Assembly: GCA_910575445.1 (NCBI GenBank)
Contig: CAJTFW010000003.1
Coordinates: 1 to 64,000, forward strand
From: Lachnospiraceae bacterium
GTDB lineage: Bacteria; Bacillota; Clostridia; Lachnospirales; Lachnospiraceae
DNA: 64,000 bases
Direction of reading: 5' to 3'
The notes below the pieces were generated by a model that was given only the letters and a program-made list of their open reading frames with translations, was not told where the DNA came from and searched no databases. Position numbers and translations under genes: made by a program. Within the stretch, counting starts at the first letter, position 1; each line of letters starts with the position of its first letter. Positions 15,764-24,737 of the stretch are shown piece by piece.

Positions 15764-17065
15764 TTAATGTTTTTTGCCAATAAAGGTTGCAACTAATACA
15801 CAGATAAACAGCAGATATGGATAGAACAGATATGGCATAATCTGTATGGAAGAAATCCCGGCAATTCCGGCAGCGATTAAAAGCTGTGCGCCATAAGGAA
15901 TAATACCTTGTGCGATACAAGTGGAAATATCCATAAGAGAAGCTGTACGCTGTGGCGTAATCTCATATTCTTTGCGAATATCAGTGGCAATCGGTGCAGT
16001 GACAACAATAGCAACCGTGTTGTTAGCAGTGGAAATATCCATTAACATCGAGATAAGGATAATTCCAAGCTGTCCGCCCTTGCTTCCATGAAAGTGTTTT
16101 TTAATAAAGGTAATAATCGCCTCAAATCCACCATTGTACTTAATCAAAGCAGAGAGTGCGGTTGCTAAAATCGTAACGACGATGGTCTCATACATTCCGC
16201 TTACACCGCTGCCCATGGAGATAAAGATATTGTGAATATCAATCGAGCCGGAGAAAATACCAATCGCTGTACAAAGGACAAGGCCAAAGCCTAGGACAAT
16301 AAAGACATTGATACCAATAAGTGCAGCAATCAGTATCACAAAATACGGCAGAGCGCGGAAGATGTGAAAGCTGTACTCGCCTACGGCTGCCGCTTTGCCA
16401 GTCCATGCGATAATTAGTAAGATAACACAGGTAATCAGAGCTGCTGGCAGAGCAATAAAGAAATTTTCCCGGAACTTGTCCCGCATCTGACACCCCTGAG
16501 TCTTTGTGGCAGCGATGGTGGTGTCAGAGATAAAAGATAAGTTATCACCAAACATGGAGCCGCCGACAAGCGCGCCAAAACACAGTGGAAGAGATAAGCC
16601 GGCTGACTGAGAGATGCTAAGAGCAAGGCTTCCCATTACCGTAATCGTACCACAGGAAGTACCCATTGCCATCGAGATAATACAGGCAATTAAGAAGATG
16701 CCAAGCACTGTAAGTCTGCCGGGTACAAAGCTAAGAAGCATATTGGCGGTGTCTTCTGCACAGCCAGAAGCCGAAGCTACGCCACTAAAAGCACCAGCTA
16801 ACAAGAAGATAAAAATCATCGTTAGAATATTGTCGTCTCCCATGCCAGAAGCGCAGATGCGAAGCTTCTCATCAAAAGAGATACTTCGATTCTGAAAGAG
16901 TGCGACGGCAATCGCAGCCATAAAAGCGACGACAACAGACATAACATAAAAGCCCTGTACACCTTCTTGTGGTCGGATATACTCATAATAGACACCGACA
17001 CCGATGTAGATGATTAAGAAGACCAGGATTGGTAAAAGGGCAGCAAGGCCTTTTTTTGGTTTCAT
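15764..17065 (-). CDS. NhaC-family Na+/H+ antiporter
   Basis: A 433-residue integral membrane protein with about eleven helices. The segments GTSCGTITVMGSLA, GGSMFGDNLSFISDTTIAAT and MLMDISTANNTVAIV are typical of the NhaC superfamily, which exchanges Na+ or organic ions (for example malate/lactate) for protons. ATG 17065 is chosen because AAGGGGGA precedes it; the frame extends 13 codons upstream through that ribosome site. It is a single gene, convergent with the DHH gene. Ion specificity cannot be told. Confidence 0.9.
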   Translation of the reverse strand: MKPKKGLAALLPILVFLIIYIGVGVYYEYIRPQEGVQGFYVMSVVVAFMAAIAVALFQNRSISFDEKLRICASGMGDDNILTMIFIFLLAGAFSGVASASGCAEDTANMLLSFVPGRLTVLGIFLIACIISMAMGTSCGTITVMGSLALSISQSAGLSLPLCFGALVGGSMFGDNLSFISDTTIAATKTQGCQMRDKFRENFFIALPAALITCVILLIIAWTGKAAAVGEYSFHIFRALPYFVILIAALIGINVFIVLGFGLVLCTAIGIFSGSIDIHNIFISMGSGVSGMYETIVVTILATALSALIKYNGGFEAIITFIKKHFHGSKGGQLGIILISMLMDISTANNTVAIVVTAPIATDIRKEYEITPQRTASLMDISTCIAQGIIPYGAQLLIAAGIAGISSIQIMPYLFYPYLLFICVLVATFIGKKH

Positions 17066-17188
17066 AGTTAAAATCCCCCTTATCATAAATATTGCCTCTA
17101 TCATAGCATAAAATCATGGGTTTTCCTATACTTTTTTGGGGGATTAGGGTATACTGAAAAGTATGATGTAAAAAAGGAGAGAATTTTT

Positions 17189-17476
17189 GTGGATATTTTG
17201 GGATTGTTAGAAGAACTTCGGATAAAGGTAAGAGAAGATAAAACACTTCGCTTGGAGATTCTTGCCACAAAAGGAGAGAAAAATCCGGTGGATGCATTTT
17301 GCAAGGTATGTCAGGCGTGGGGATATGAAATTTATGCGATGGATTTGATTGGGGCTGGAGAAGAATTCTATGGAAATATGAGAAGAAGCACCAATGGCGG
17401 CGGGGAGAATTCGCCGATGTTAGATGGAGAAGACGATTTCTATGAGCTGTTTATGGCCAGTCTGGAGGCAATATGA
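17189..17476 (+). CDS. Small conserved protein, possibly Nif11-like
   Basis: A 95-residue acidic soluble protein. The N-terminal half (LLEELRIKVREDKTLRLEIL, then a segment on whether residues follow VDAFCKVCQAWGYEI) resembles the helical Nif11 fold, and the C-terminal half has the conserved-looking STNGGGENSP and GEDDFYELF segments. Nif11 domains occur as leader peptides of modified peptides, but no maturation enzyme is nearby and no Gly-Gly cleavage motif is evident. GTG 17189 follows AAAGGAGAG. It overlaps the DUF2284 gene by ATGA, so the two are co-translated. Confidence 0.75.
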   Translation: MDILGLLEELRIKVREDKTLRLEILATKGEKNPVDAFCKVCQAWGYEIYAMDLIGAGEEFYGNMRRSTNGGGENSPMLDGEDDFYELFMASLEAI

Positions 17477-18006
17477 ACCGGGAAAAGTTAGAGGCACAGA
17501 TTGCACAGTATCCCATCTGCGAATATGCATTTATAGACCCAAAGAAGATTTCTTTTCTGGAAAATGTTCGCTATATCTGTCGGACAGAGTGCCCGCAATA
17601 TGGCAAATCCTGGTCCTGTCCGCCTGCAGTTGGGACGGTAGAGGAGTGTAAGAAACGTTGCGAAATCTATACGGGAGGCTTTTTGTTTACAACGATTGCG
17701 GAAGTGGATTTGATGGGGGATATGGAAGAAGCACTTGCAACAAGGATGGAACACGAGGAGATTACAAGAGAGATTCGAAACTTATTTTTGGAAGAATGTA
17801 AAGAAGTGCGGGTGCTCTCTACAGAATCCTGTGCTATTTGTGAAGAATGTGCATATCCAGATGGGCCATGTCGCCATCCAGAGAAGATGTTTCCCTGCAT
17901 CGAAAGCTATGGCATCTTAGTGACAGAGTTAGCAGAACGCTATGGAATCCAGTTTATCAGTGAGGCAGGAGTGGTTACCTGGTTCAGTCTGCTTTTGTAT
18001 ACTTGA
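17473..18006 (+). CDS. DUF2284 cysteine-rich metal-binding protein
   Basis: A 177-residue protein with many spaced cysteines: CRTECPQYGKSWSCPPAVG in the first third and CAICEECAYPDGPCRHP in the second half. This pattern defines DUF2284, predicted to bind a metal or iron-sulfur cluster; the biochemical role is unknown. Its start overlaps the stop of the preceding small gene, implying joint function. No membrane segment or signal peptide is visible. Confidence 0.85.
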   Translation: MNREKLEAQIAQYPICEYAFIDPKKISFLENVRYICRTECPQYGKSWSCPPAVGTVEECKKRCEIYTGGFLFTTIAEVDLMGDMEEALATRMEHEEITREIRNLFLEECKEVRVLSTESCAICEECAYPDGPCRHPEKMFPCIESYGILVTELAERYGIQFISEAGVVTWFSLLLYT

Positions 18007-18033
18007 CATAAATAGAAGGACGATACATATATT
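18003..18033 (+). promoter_or_regulatory. Possible promoter of the yqfC operon
   Basis: TTGACA at 18003-18008 overlaps the end of the DUF2284 gene; candidate -10 hexamers (CATATA at 17 nt or TATATT at 19 nt) are imperfect. A sporulation sigma factor may be used instead, as yqfC is sigma-E controlled in Bacillus. Confidence 0.35.
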
Positions 18034-18059
18034 TTAATAAACGTCAGAACGGGTATCGA

Positions 18060-18320
18060 ATGAAACTAAGAGAGCAGATGGCGGAAAAGCTAAAGCTTCC
18101 CAAGGACTTGGTGATGGGCGCAGCAGTCCTTACTGTAACCGGAAGAAGTGAGGCATATGTGGAAAACTATCGCGGTATTATCGAATATACCGAACAGAGA
18201 ATCCGTCTACAGACAAAAACCTGTCAGATGACTTTATGCGGAGAGGGATTACATATTGATTATTATACAGAAGATGAGATGAAAATATCGGGTGAGATTG
18301 GAGAAATCCGTTATTGTTGA
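18060..18320 (+). CDS. yqfC: Sporulation protein YqfC (YabP/YqfC family)
   Basis: An 86-residue protein with the YabP/YqfC core (PKDLVMGAAVLTVTGRSEAYVENYRGIIEY). In Bacillus the gene belongs to the mother-cell sigma-E regulon and is followed by yqfD and phoH, exactly as here. The stop overlaps the start of yqfD. The molecular function is unknown. Confidence 0.9.
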   Translation: MKLREQMAEKLKLPKDLVMGAAVLTVTGRSEAYVENYRGIIEYTEQRIRLQTKTCQMTLCGEGLHIDYYTEDEMKISGEIGEIRYC

Positions 18321-19570
18321 CAAATCTTTTGAAATTTTTAAAAGGCTATGTGGTGATTCGGCTGTCTGGTTACTCGCCAGAACGCTTTTTAAATCTATGT
18401 AGTCATCATAAAATCGTGTTATGGGGACTTCGCTCGGTTGGAGCCGACTATGAGATGTGCGTCAGTATTCATGGCTTTTTAAAGCTTCGGCCGCTGGTTC
18501 GGAAAACCCGGACGAAAATCGTGATTTTAGAGCGTCATGGCCTCCCTTTTTGGCTTCATCGTTACAGAAGCCGAAAACTGTTTTTAGGAGGAGCGCTTCT
18601 GGCAGCATCGCTTTTATATGTGCTCTCACTTTTTATCTGGAATATCCATGTGGAGGGCAATTACAGTCTAAGCGATGAAGTTATCTTAGACTATCTCTCG
18701 AGCGAAGGCATCTTACATGGGATGGCCAAAAGAGATGTCCATGGAGAGGAGATTGAGGCAAAGCTTCGGGAGCATTTTCAGGAGATTACCTGGACTTCTG
18801 CGGAAGTGAAAGGGACTCGTTTGATTATCCATGTACAGGAAAATGAAGACGTCACATTTGAAGAGATACCAGGAGAGGAGCCGGCAGACTTAGTGGCTTC
18901 AGAAAGTGGTAAGATTGTGTCAATGATTGTAAGAAGCGGTACGCCAGCAGTGCTAGAGGGGATGGAAGTAGAGAAAGGAGACCTTTTAGTTGGCAGCAGA
19001 GTGGAAGTTCTAGACGATGCCGGAGAGGTCGCCAATGCCTACTATGTTCATGCAGATGCCGATATTTTGATTCAGAGAAGTGAATATTATGAGGCGTCCT
19101 TTCCGATGCACTATGAGAAGAAAATTTACTCTGGCAGAAAAAGGACGACATACTATCTGACCATTGGCCGAAAAAGACTTGATATCAGCCTTCCACATCG
19201 GGGGAGCTACGAGCAGTCGGATGCGATAACAAGCGAGTGGCCACTAAAGATTACAGAGAATTTTTATCTGCCTGTAGTATTTGGCAAAATCACAGAGCAG
19301 GAGTATACACCAAGTGATGCCGTCTACACCAAGAAGGAGGCTACTGCACATGCAAAAGAAGAACTTTCGCTTTTTTTAGAAAAATTAAGAATAAAGGGAC
19401 TTCAAATTATTGAAAATAATGTTAAAATAGAAATCAACAGCGATAAATGTACCGCTTATGGAACTTATATATTGGAGGAGTCTGGGGTAAAAGAACAGGC
19501 TCCCGTGATGGAAATACCAAATCAGGAAGAAGGAACAGACGTAAGTGACAGTAGAAGAATATATTTTTGA
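18314..19570 (+). CDS. yqfD: Sporulation membrane protein YqfD
   Basis: The 418-residue protein has the YqfD N-terminal domain (LKGYVVIRLSGYSPERFLNL), a membrane helix at about residues 93-112, and a large exported domain. In Bacillus it is a sigma-E-dependent protein needed for efficient sporulation. The start is TTG 18314 or TTG 18317, overlapping yqfC; there is no in-frame ATG nearby. Its end overlaps phoH by 26 nt. Confidence 0.9.
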   Translation: MLTNLLKFLKGYVVIRLSGYSPERFLNLCSHHKIVLWGLRSVGADYEMCVSIHGFLKLRPLVRKTRTKIVILERHGLPFWLHRYRSRKLFLGGALLAASLLYVLSLFIWNIHVEGNYSLSDEVILDYLSSEGILHGMAKRDVHGEEIEAKLREHFQEITWTSAEVKGTRLIIHVQENEDVTFEEIPGEEPADLVASESGKIVSMIVRSGTPAVLEGMEVEKGDLLVGSRVEVLDDAGEVANAYYVHADADILIQRSEYYEASFPMHYEKKIYSGRKRTTYYLTIGRKRLDISLPHRGSYEQSDAITSEWPLKITENFYLPVVFGKITEQEYTPSDAVYTKKEATAHAKEELSLFLEKLRIKGLQIIENNVKIEINSDKCTAYGTYILEESGVKEQAPVMEIPNQEEGTDVSDSRRIYF

Positions 19571-20573
19571 TATTTTGTCCGAGCATGAGCAAAATGTCTG
19601 CGGACAATTTGATACGTATTTAAAAAAGATAGAGCGAACCATCGGTGTAACGGTGATTTCCCGCGATGGCAAGCTAAAGTTAATGGGAAGCAAGCAGCAG
19701 ATAGAAAGCGCAAAGCAGGTGCTTTTAGAACTTACAGAATTATCAAAGCGTGGCACGCAGATTAGTGAGCAAAATGTGGACTATGCGCTCTCTTTGGCGA
19801 TGGAGAAAAAAGCCGGTGCACTGCTTGCTATCGATGAGGATATGATATGCCATACCATCAGCGGAAAGTCGATAAAGCCCAAGACGCTTGGACAGAAACA
19901 ATATGTCGATGCCATCCGAAAGAATATGATTGTCTTTGGTGTTGGCCCGGCTGGTACGGGCAAGACATATCTTGCGATGGCAATGGCGATTACCGCTTTT
20001 AAAGCGGGCGATGTGGAGCGGATTATCTTAACCAGACCAGCGATTGAGGCAGGAGAGAAGCTTGGCTTTTTGCCTGGAGATTTGCAGAGTAAAGTAGACC
20101 CGTATCTAAGGCCTCTCTACGATGCACTTTATCAGATTATGGGGCCGGAGAGTTTTCATAAAAATATGGAAAAAGGCCTGATAGAAGTGGCACCGCTTGC
20201 CTATATGCGCGGAAGAACGTTAGACAATGCATTTATTATCTTGGATGAAGCGCAAAATACCACACAGGCACAGATGAAGATGTTCTTGACGCGTATTGGT
20301 TTTGGATCGAAAGTGGTGGTAACCGGAGATGCAACGCAAAAGGACCTTTCCCCTGATGTGAAATCCGGTCTTGAGGTGGCCGAAAGGGTGCTTCATAAAG
20401 TGGAGGGTATCTCTTTTTGTACTTTGACAAGCCAGGATGTGGTGCGTCATCCACTGGTACAAAAGATTGTGACTGCCTATGAAGAATACGAGAAGAGAAC
20501 TGCCTTAACAGGAAGAAAGGATAGCCATGACACTAAACGTCGAACAAGAATACGACCGAAATCTAGGTCTTGA
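19545..20573 (+). CDS. phoH: PhoH-family ATPase
   Basis: A 342-residue cytoplasmic protein. An N-terminal KH-like segment is followed by the PhoH ATPase domain with Walker A GPAGTGKT (about residues 133-140), a Walker B region FIILDEAQNTT and GFGSKVVVTGDATQKDL. PhoH proteins are linked to RNA metabolism and stand beside ybeY in most bacteria. GTG 19545 lies inside the end of yqfD, and the gene end overlaps ybeY by 47 nt, so the four genes are tightly coupled. Confidence 0.95.
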   Translation: MTVEEYIFDILSEHEQNVCGQFDTYLKKIERTIGVTVISRDGKLKLMGSKQQIESAKQVLLELTELSKRGTQISEQNVDYALSLAMEKKAGALLAIDEDMICHTISGKSIKPKTLGQKQYVDAIRKNMIVFGVGPAGTGKTYLAMAMAITAFKAGDVERIILTRPAIEAGEKLGFLPGDLQSKVDPYLRPLYDALYQIMGPESFHKNMEKGLIEVAPLAYMRGRTLDNAFIILDEAQNTTQAQMKMFLTRIGFGSKVVVTGDATQKDLSPDVKSGLEVAERVLHKVEGISFCTLTSQDVVRHPLVQKIVTAYEEYEKRTALTGRKDSHDTKRRTRIRPKSRS

Positions 20574-21024
20574 CTATGAAGAAATCGCAAGAACTGTGAT
20601 TGCGCAGGTACTAGAAGAAGAAGGCTGCCCTTATGAGGCAGAAGTGAGTCTTCTGCTAGTCTGCGATAAAGAGATTCACAAAATCAATCTGGAATATCGC
20701 GGGATTGACAGACCAACCGATGTGCTTTCTTTTCCGCAGCTTCTCTTTGAGCGCCCGGGAGATTTTTCCTGGGCTGAGGAGAATGAAGCTGACAGCTTTA
20801 ATCCTGATAGCGGGGAGCTTTTACTGGGGGATATTATCGTCTCTTTGGACAAGGTTGCCGAACAGGCTGACAGATATAACCATAATAGGAAGCGAGAATA
20901 TGCTTTCCTTATTGCTCATAGTATGTTACACTTGCTGGGGTATGACCATATGACAGACGAAGAAGCCTCTCATATGGAAGCAAGACAGTCTGCCATACTG
21001 GATCATCTGAATATCAGAAGATAA
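20527..21024 (+). CDS. ybeY: Endoribonuclease YbeY (rRNA maturation factor)
   Basis: A 165-residue metal-dependent endoribonuclease that acts in 16S rRNA 3'-end maturation and ribosome quality control. The zinc-binding motif HSMLHLLGYDH is intact near residue 130, and the RGIDRPTDVLSFP segment is present. ATG 20527 follows a GGAAGAAAGGA ribosome site within phoH. Confidence 0.96.
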   Translation: MTLNVEQEYDRNLGLDYEEIARTVIAQVLEEEGCPYEAEVSLLLVCDKEIHKINLEYRGIDRPTDVLSFPQLLFERPGDFSWAEENEADSFNPDSGELLLGDIIVSLDKVAEQADRYNHNRKREYAFLIAHSMLHLLGYDHMTDEEASHMEARQSAILDHLNIRR

Positions 21025-21039
21025 AAGCGAGGGAGACTT

Positions 21040-22221
21040 ATGAGAAAATGGAAGATTCTGACGGCTTTTAGCCTGGTATCTTTGCTGGTGATAGGATGTG
21101 GCAGCAAGGAAGAATCCGGGGAATCCGGCATGGATATTGCCGGGATACTAGAAGAGACAGAAACGACCAAAGACACAGAAGAACAAGAGACAAATCTCTA
21201 TCCTGTCACAGACAAACACGATGTAAAAGACGGGAAAGTACGAAGCTATCTAACCGGTACTATGGTAGATGCTTCTGTCGGCAACCGAAGACCGATTGCT
21301 GTAATGATTCCCAACAACAAGGCAGCGCTGCCGCAATATGGCATCTCAAAAGCAAGTGTTATCTATGAAGCCTGCGTGGAGGGCCGTATTACAAGGCTTA
21401 TGGGGATTTTTGAGGAGTTTGATGAACTAGACCATATCGGCCCGGTTCGTTCAAGCCGCGATTACTTTGTCTATACAGCGTTAGAATTTGACGCTATCTA
21501 CTGTCACTGGGGATTAGCTGTTCCCTACGTGGCGGATTTGTTAAATAGTGACAAAGTAGACAATATCAGCCAGGCCAACCAGGGAATTAAGACACCTACA
21601 CCGATTGCATTTGACCGTATCAAACGCTTGGGCTATGCAACCGAATATACAGGTTATCTGTTTGTCGACAAGCTAAAAGAGGGAGTGGAGAAAAGGGGGT
21701 ATTCCTGGAATTACCAGGAAGATTTTACTCCCAAATTCACTTTTGCACCAGACGGTGAGCATGCAGAGTACAAAGACAAACCAGAGGCTCTAAAGCTCTG
21801 TCCTGGAACAAAGGGCGATAAAGGCGGTTATGGCAGTATGCAGGCATATTTTACCTATGATGCAGCTGATGGCCTCTACTATCGTTATCAGTACGGGGCA
21901 AAGCAGGTGGATGAGCTTGACGGCAGTCAGCTATCCGTTCGAAATGTCGTCTTTCAGTATTGCCACGGAGAAGTCAGAGACAATCACGATTATCTGGCTT
22001 TTGGCGTGCATGGAGAAGGCGATTGCATTGTGTTTACCAATGGAAAGATGATTAAGGGTTATTGGAGGCGGTGGGGCGGAGATAAGTCCCCGGCAAAGTA
22101 TTACGATGAAGATGGCCGCGAGATTGTCTTTAACCAGGGAAAGACTTGGATATGCAATATCTGGCAGGAATATGGAGAGAGCGTCTTAGTAGACGGCAGA
22201 CCAGTAGTATTTGAAAAGTAG
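21040..22221 (+). CDS. DUF3048 lipoprotein (YerB-like)
   Basis: The 393-residue protein starts with a lipoprotein signal peptide ending in the lipobox LVIGC (Cys about 20). It continues with an acidic linker and the two DUF3048 domains (RPIAVMIPNNKAALPQYGIS; GPVRSSRDYF; later VFNQGKTWICNIW). It should be anchored to the outer face of the membrane. YerB-like proteins have no established activity. It follows ybeY by 15 nt with GAGGGAG as ribosome site. Confidence 0.9.
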   Translation: MRKWKILTAFSLVSLLVIGCGSKEESGESGMDIAGILEETETTKDTEEQETNLYPVTDKHDVKDGKVRSYLTGTMVDASVGNRRPIAVMIPNNKAALPQYGISKASVIYEACVEGRITRLMGIFEEFDELDHIGPVRSSRDYFVYTALEFDAIYCHWGLAVPYVADLLNSDKVDNISQANQGIKTPTPIAFDRIKRLGYATEYTGYLFVDKLKEGVEKRGYSWNYQEDFTPKFTFAPDGEHAEYKDKPEALKLCPGTKGDKGGYGSMQAYFTYDAADGLYYRYQYGAKQVDELDGSQLSVRNVVFQYCHGEVRDNHDYLAFGVHGEGDCIVFTNGKMIKGYWRRWGGDKSPAKYYDEDGREIVFNQGKTWICNIWQEYGESVLVDGRPVVFEK

Positions 22222-22249
22222 ATAATACGTAAAGAGGATAGAAATATTG

Positions 22250-23911
22250 ATGGGTACAAAAAATCATAAGCAGAAAACGAACTATATTGTGCAAGGAGGC
22301 ATCTTGGCGGTGGCATCTATTTTGGTCCGAATGATAGGGCTTATCTACCGCGTGCCAGTCACAAGAATCCTGGGGCCTGTCGGCAACAGCTATTATTCGG
22401 CAGCTTATGAAGTATACTCTATGGTACTTCTTATCTCCTCTTTTAGTCTGCCTTTGGCAGTGTCCAAGATGGTATCTGCTAGGATGGCGAAGGGGCAGGC
22501 AAAGGCAGCGTACAAGATATTTCAGTGTACGCTTGTCTTTGCCTTAGTCTCTGGAGGGCTTGGTTCCTTGCTTATCTACTTTGGAGCAGGATTTTTCAGC
22601 GATGTGGTTGTGAACACGCCACAGAGCCGCCTAGCGCTTCAGGTGCTGGCTCCAACCATCTTAGTCGTGGCACTGATGGGATGCATCCGTGGTTATTTTC
22701 AGGGACTTGGCTCGATGATACCAACTGCGGTCTCCCAGGTGGTCGAGCAGGTTATCAATGCGGCTGTCAGCATCGGCGCTGCCTGGTATTTATTCCGCTA
22801 TGGTGCAAAAGTAGATGCACTTTTTCACACAGATACCGCAGCTTATGCCTGCGGTGCTGCTGGAAGTACGCTCGGTACCGGTGTGGGAGCACTTATCGGG
22901 CTTATTTTCCTGTGCTTTATTATGTTTGCTTACAGCAGTGTGATGAAAAAGAAGCGGCTTTTAGACCATACAGGTCGCGTAGAATCGACAGGAGAGATCT
23001 ATGCGCTTTTACTGCTTACAATTCTGCCGGTTATCCTTAGCACAGCGGTATACAATATAAGCGGTATTATTGACCAGGGTATCTTTAAGCATCTGATGGA
23101 ATCTAAAGATGTTGGAAGTATGCGTATTGATGAGCTCTGGGGTATCTACAGCGGAGAATATAAACTTTTAACCAATGTTCCTATCGCTGTAGCGTCTGCG
23201 ATGGCTGCTTCTACGATACCAGCGCTTACCAAAGCCAGAGTCAACAGAGACCGCCGCGAGATGAAGCGAAAGACCGAATATTCCATCCGTTTTGTGATGA
23301 TTGTCTGTATTCCCTGCGCTGTAGGACTCTCCGTGCTGGCATCCCCTGTACTAGAGCTTCTGTTTGGTGCCAAGGAGCATCTCGCTTTCTCTGCCAGTCT
23401 TCTTAGAATCGGAACGGCATCCGTTGTCTTCTATGGATTGTCAACCCTGACAAACGGCATTCTGCAAGGCATGGACCGTATGCGTCTTCCGGTGATTCAT
23501 GCAGCCGTCTCTCTTGTGCTGCATATTATTTTACTAGTGGTACTTATTAGATTTACCGATATTCATATTTATGCGGTTGTATGGGCTAACATTTTCTTTG
23601 CCCTGATGATGTGTATTTTAAATTCCCTCTCTATCGCCCGCTATATGCGATACCGCCAGGAAATCCTAAGAACTTTTATCGTTCCGCTTGTATCCGCCGG
23701 TGTTATGGGGGCAGTTGCTTACGGTGCCCATGTGGGCCTTATGAGCCTAAGTAAGAATAACACGATCGCTACCCTTGTCGCCATCCTTGTTGCCGTTCCT
23801 GTCTATGGAGTGGTACTGCTTCTGCTAAAAGGCATCAAAGAAAAAGAACTGCTAGGCATTCCCAAAGGAGCTTTTCTGGTGTCCATTGCTAAAAAACTGC
23901 ACCTTTTATAA
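22250..23911 (+). CDS. SpoVB/MurJ-type polysaccharide flippase
   Basis: A 553-residue integral membrane protein with about 14 helices and the MOP-superfamily N-terminus ILVRMIGLIYRVPVTRILGPVGNSYYSAAYEVY. This group includes SpoVB and related lipid-linked saccharide flippases needed for spore cortex synthesis. ATG 22250 is preferred to TTG 22247; AAAGAGG lies 12 nt upstream. A role in sporulation is likely from neighbouring genes, but a vegetative cell-wall role cannot be excluded. Confidence 0.88.
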   Translation: MGTKNHKQKTNYIVQGGILAVASILVRMIGLIYRVPVTRILGPVGNSYYSAAYEVYSMVLLISSFSLPLAVSKMVSARMAKGQAKAAYKIFQCTLVFALVSGGLGSLLIYFGAGFFSDVVVNTPQSRLALQVLAPTILVVALMGCIRGYFQGLGSMIPTAVSQVVEQVINAAVSIGAAWYLFRYGAKVDALFHTDTAAYACGAAGSTLGTGVGALIGLIFLCFIMFAYSSVMKKKRLLDHTGRVESTGEIYALLLLTILPVILSTAVYNISGIIDQGIFKHLMESKDVGSMRIDELWGIYSGEYKLLTNVPIAVASAMAASTIPALTKARVNRDRREMKRKTEYSIRFVMIVCIPCAVGLSVLASPVLELLFGAKEHLAFSASLLRIGTASVVFYGLSTLTNGILQGMDRMRLPVIHAAVSLVLHIILLVVLIRFTDIHIYAVVWANIFFALMMCILNSLSIARYMRYRQEILRTFIVPLVSAGVMGAVAYGAHVGLMSLSKNNTIATLVAILVAVPVYGVVLLLLKGIKEKELLGIPKGAFLVSIAKKLHLL

Positions 23912-23948
23912 AATTACCCTTAAAGTAACATTTCCCCATTCCCTGTAT

Positions 23949-23994
23949 AAACCTCTTTTTTCCAGTTCATACTATGGAAAAAGGAGGTTTTTTT
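23949..23994 (+). terminator. Terminator whose 3' arm carries the next gene's ribosome site
   Basis: An uninterrupted 15-bp stem (with one G-U pair) and a T-run end the flippase transcript. The 3' arm contains AAGGAGG (23981-23987), the ribosome site of the following gene at 23995. Read-through transcripts would therefore have that site locked in the hairpin. Confidence 0.9.
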
Positions 23995-24432
23995 ATGATA
24001 TCAAGAAAAGCATTAGGAATCTGCCTCTCTGTATTTGCCCTGTGCATTGTGATTCTGTGTTCTGTCTGGCTTTTTGGGAAGGATTCTCACACTCCACCGG
24101 AAGAACAGCGCGGAACAGAGCTTGTGGAGATGGTGCCAGCTAAGACAAACCCGAATCAGGCGGCGCTAAAAGATGAACTTCCTTCTGCTCCTAAGACAAT
24201 AGAGACTCCGGTAGGTCCCGTTGAAGAGCCAGTCGGCGAGACCTACCAGTTCGTCCTGGTTAATAATAACGACTATGTTACCGTCTATCGCCTTCCCGAA
24301 AACGTAGTCTATGAATATACGGATGTGATTATGGATGTTCTTCCTTTTGAACTGCAAGAAGAGATTCGCGATGGAAAATTCCTAAAAACCGAAGAAGAAC
24401 TTTATAATTTTCTTGAAAATTATACAAGTTAG
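23995..24432 (+). CDS. BofC-like C-terminal domain protein
   Basis: A 145-residue protein with an N-terminal membrane anchor (residues 6-26), a Pro/Glu-rich linker, and a C-terminal domain (YVTVYRLPENVVYEYTDV followed by LPFELQEEIRDGKFL) resembling the C-terminal domain of BofC, an intermembrane-space regulator of sporulation signalling. ATG 23995 is chosen for its AAGGAGG at seven nt. The family call is by resemblance; the location near sporulation genes agrees. Confidence 0.7.
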   Translation: MISRKALGICLSVFALCIVILCSVWLFGKDSHTPPEEQRGTELVEMVPAKTNPNQAALKDELPSAPKTIETPVGPVEEPVGETYQFVLVNNNDYVTVYRLPENVVYEYTDVIMDVLPFELQEEIRDGKFLKTEEELYNFLENYTS

Positions 24433-24509
24433 GATTGTCTTTGAAGGCAGGATGTTGTAAATTAGTAGATAAGGCGAAAGATAACATAAGCCAAAGAGAG
24501 GATATGCGT

Positions 24510-24737
24510 ATGGATGAGGCAAAGATTGCTAGAATCAATGAACTAGCGCGTCTGGCAAAGGCAGAAGGATTGACAGAGGAGCAGAAAAAAGAACAACAGC
24601 TTCTAAGGCAGGAATTTTTGGCCGCTGTCAGACAGAATCTAAAAAGCCAGCTAGACAATATTGATATGCAGCAACCCGATGGAACGATTGTGAACCTTGG
24701 AGAAAAATATGGAAAAAAACAGAAAAGCAGAAATTAG
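24510..24737 (+). CDS. DUF896 (YnzC-like) small protein
   Basis: A 75-residue protein with the family pattern [20 protein letters not shown], a helical hairpin, then a short tail. YnzC is an SOS-controlled protein in Bacillus with no known activity. ATG 24510 is preferred to 24504 because of GAGAGG eight nt upstream. The end overlaps the start of the next gene by 29 nt. Confidence 0.88.
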   Translation: MDEAKIARINELARLAKAEGLTEEQKKEQQLLRQEFLAAVRQNLKSQLDNIDMQQPDGTIVNLGEKYGKKQKSRN

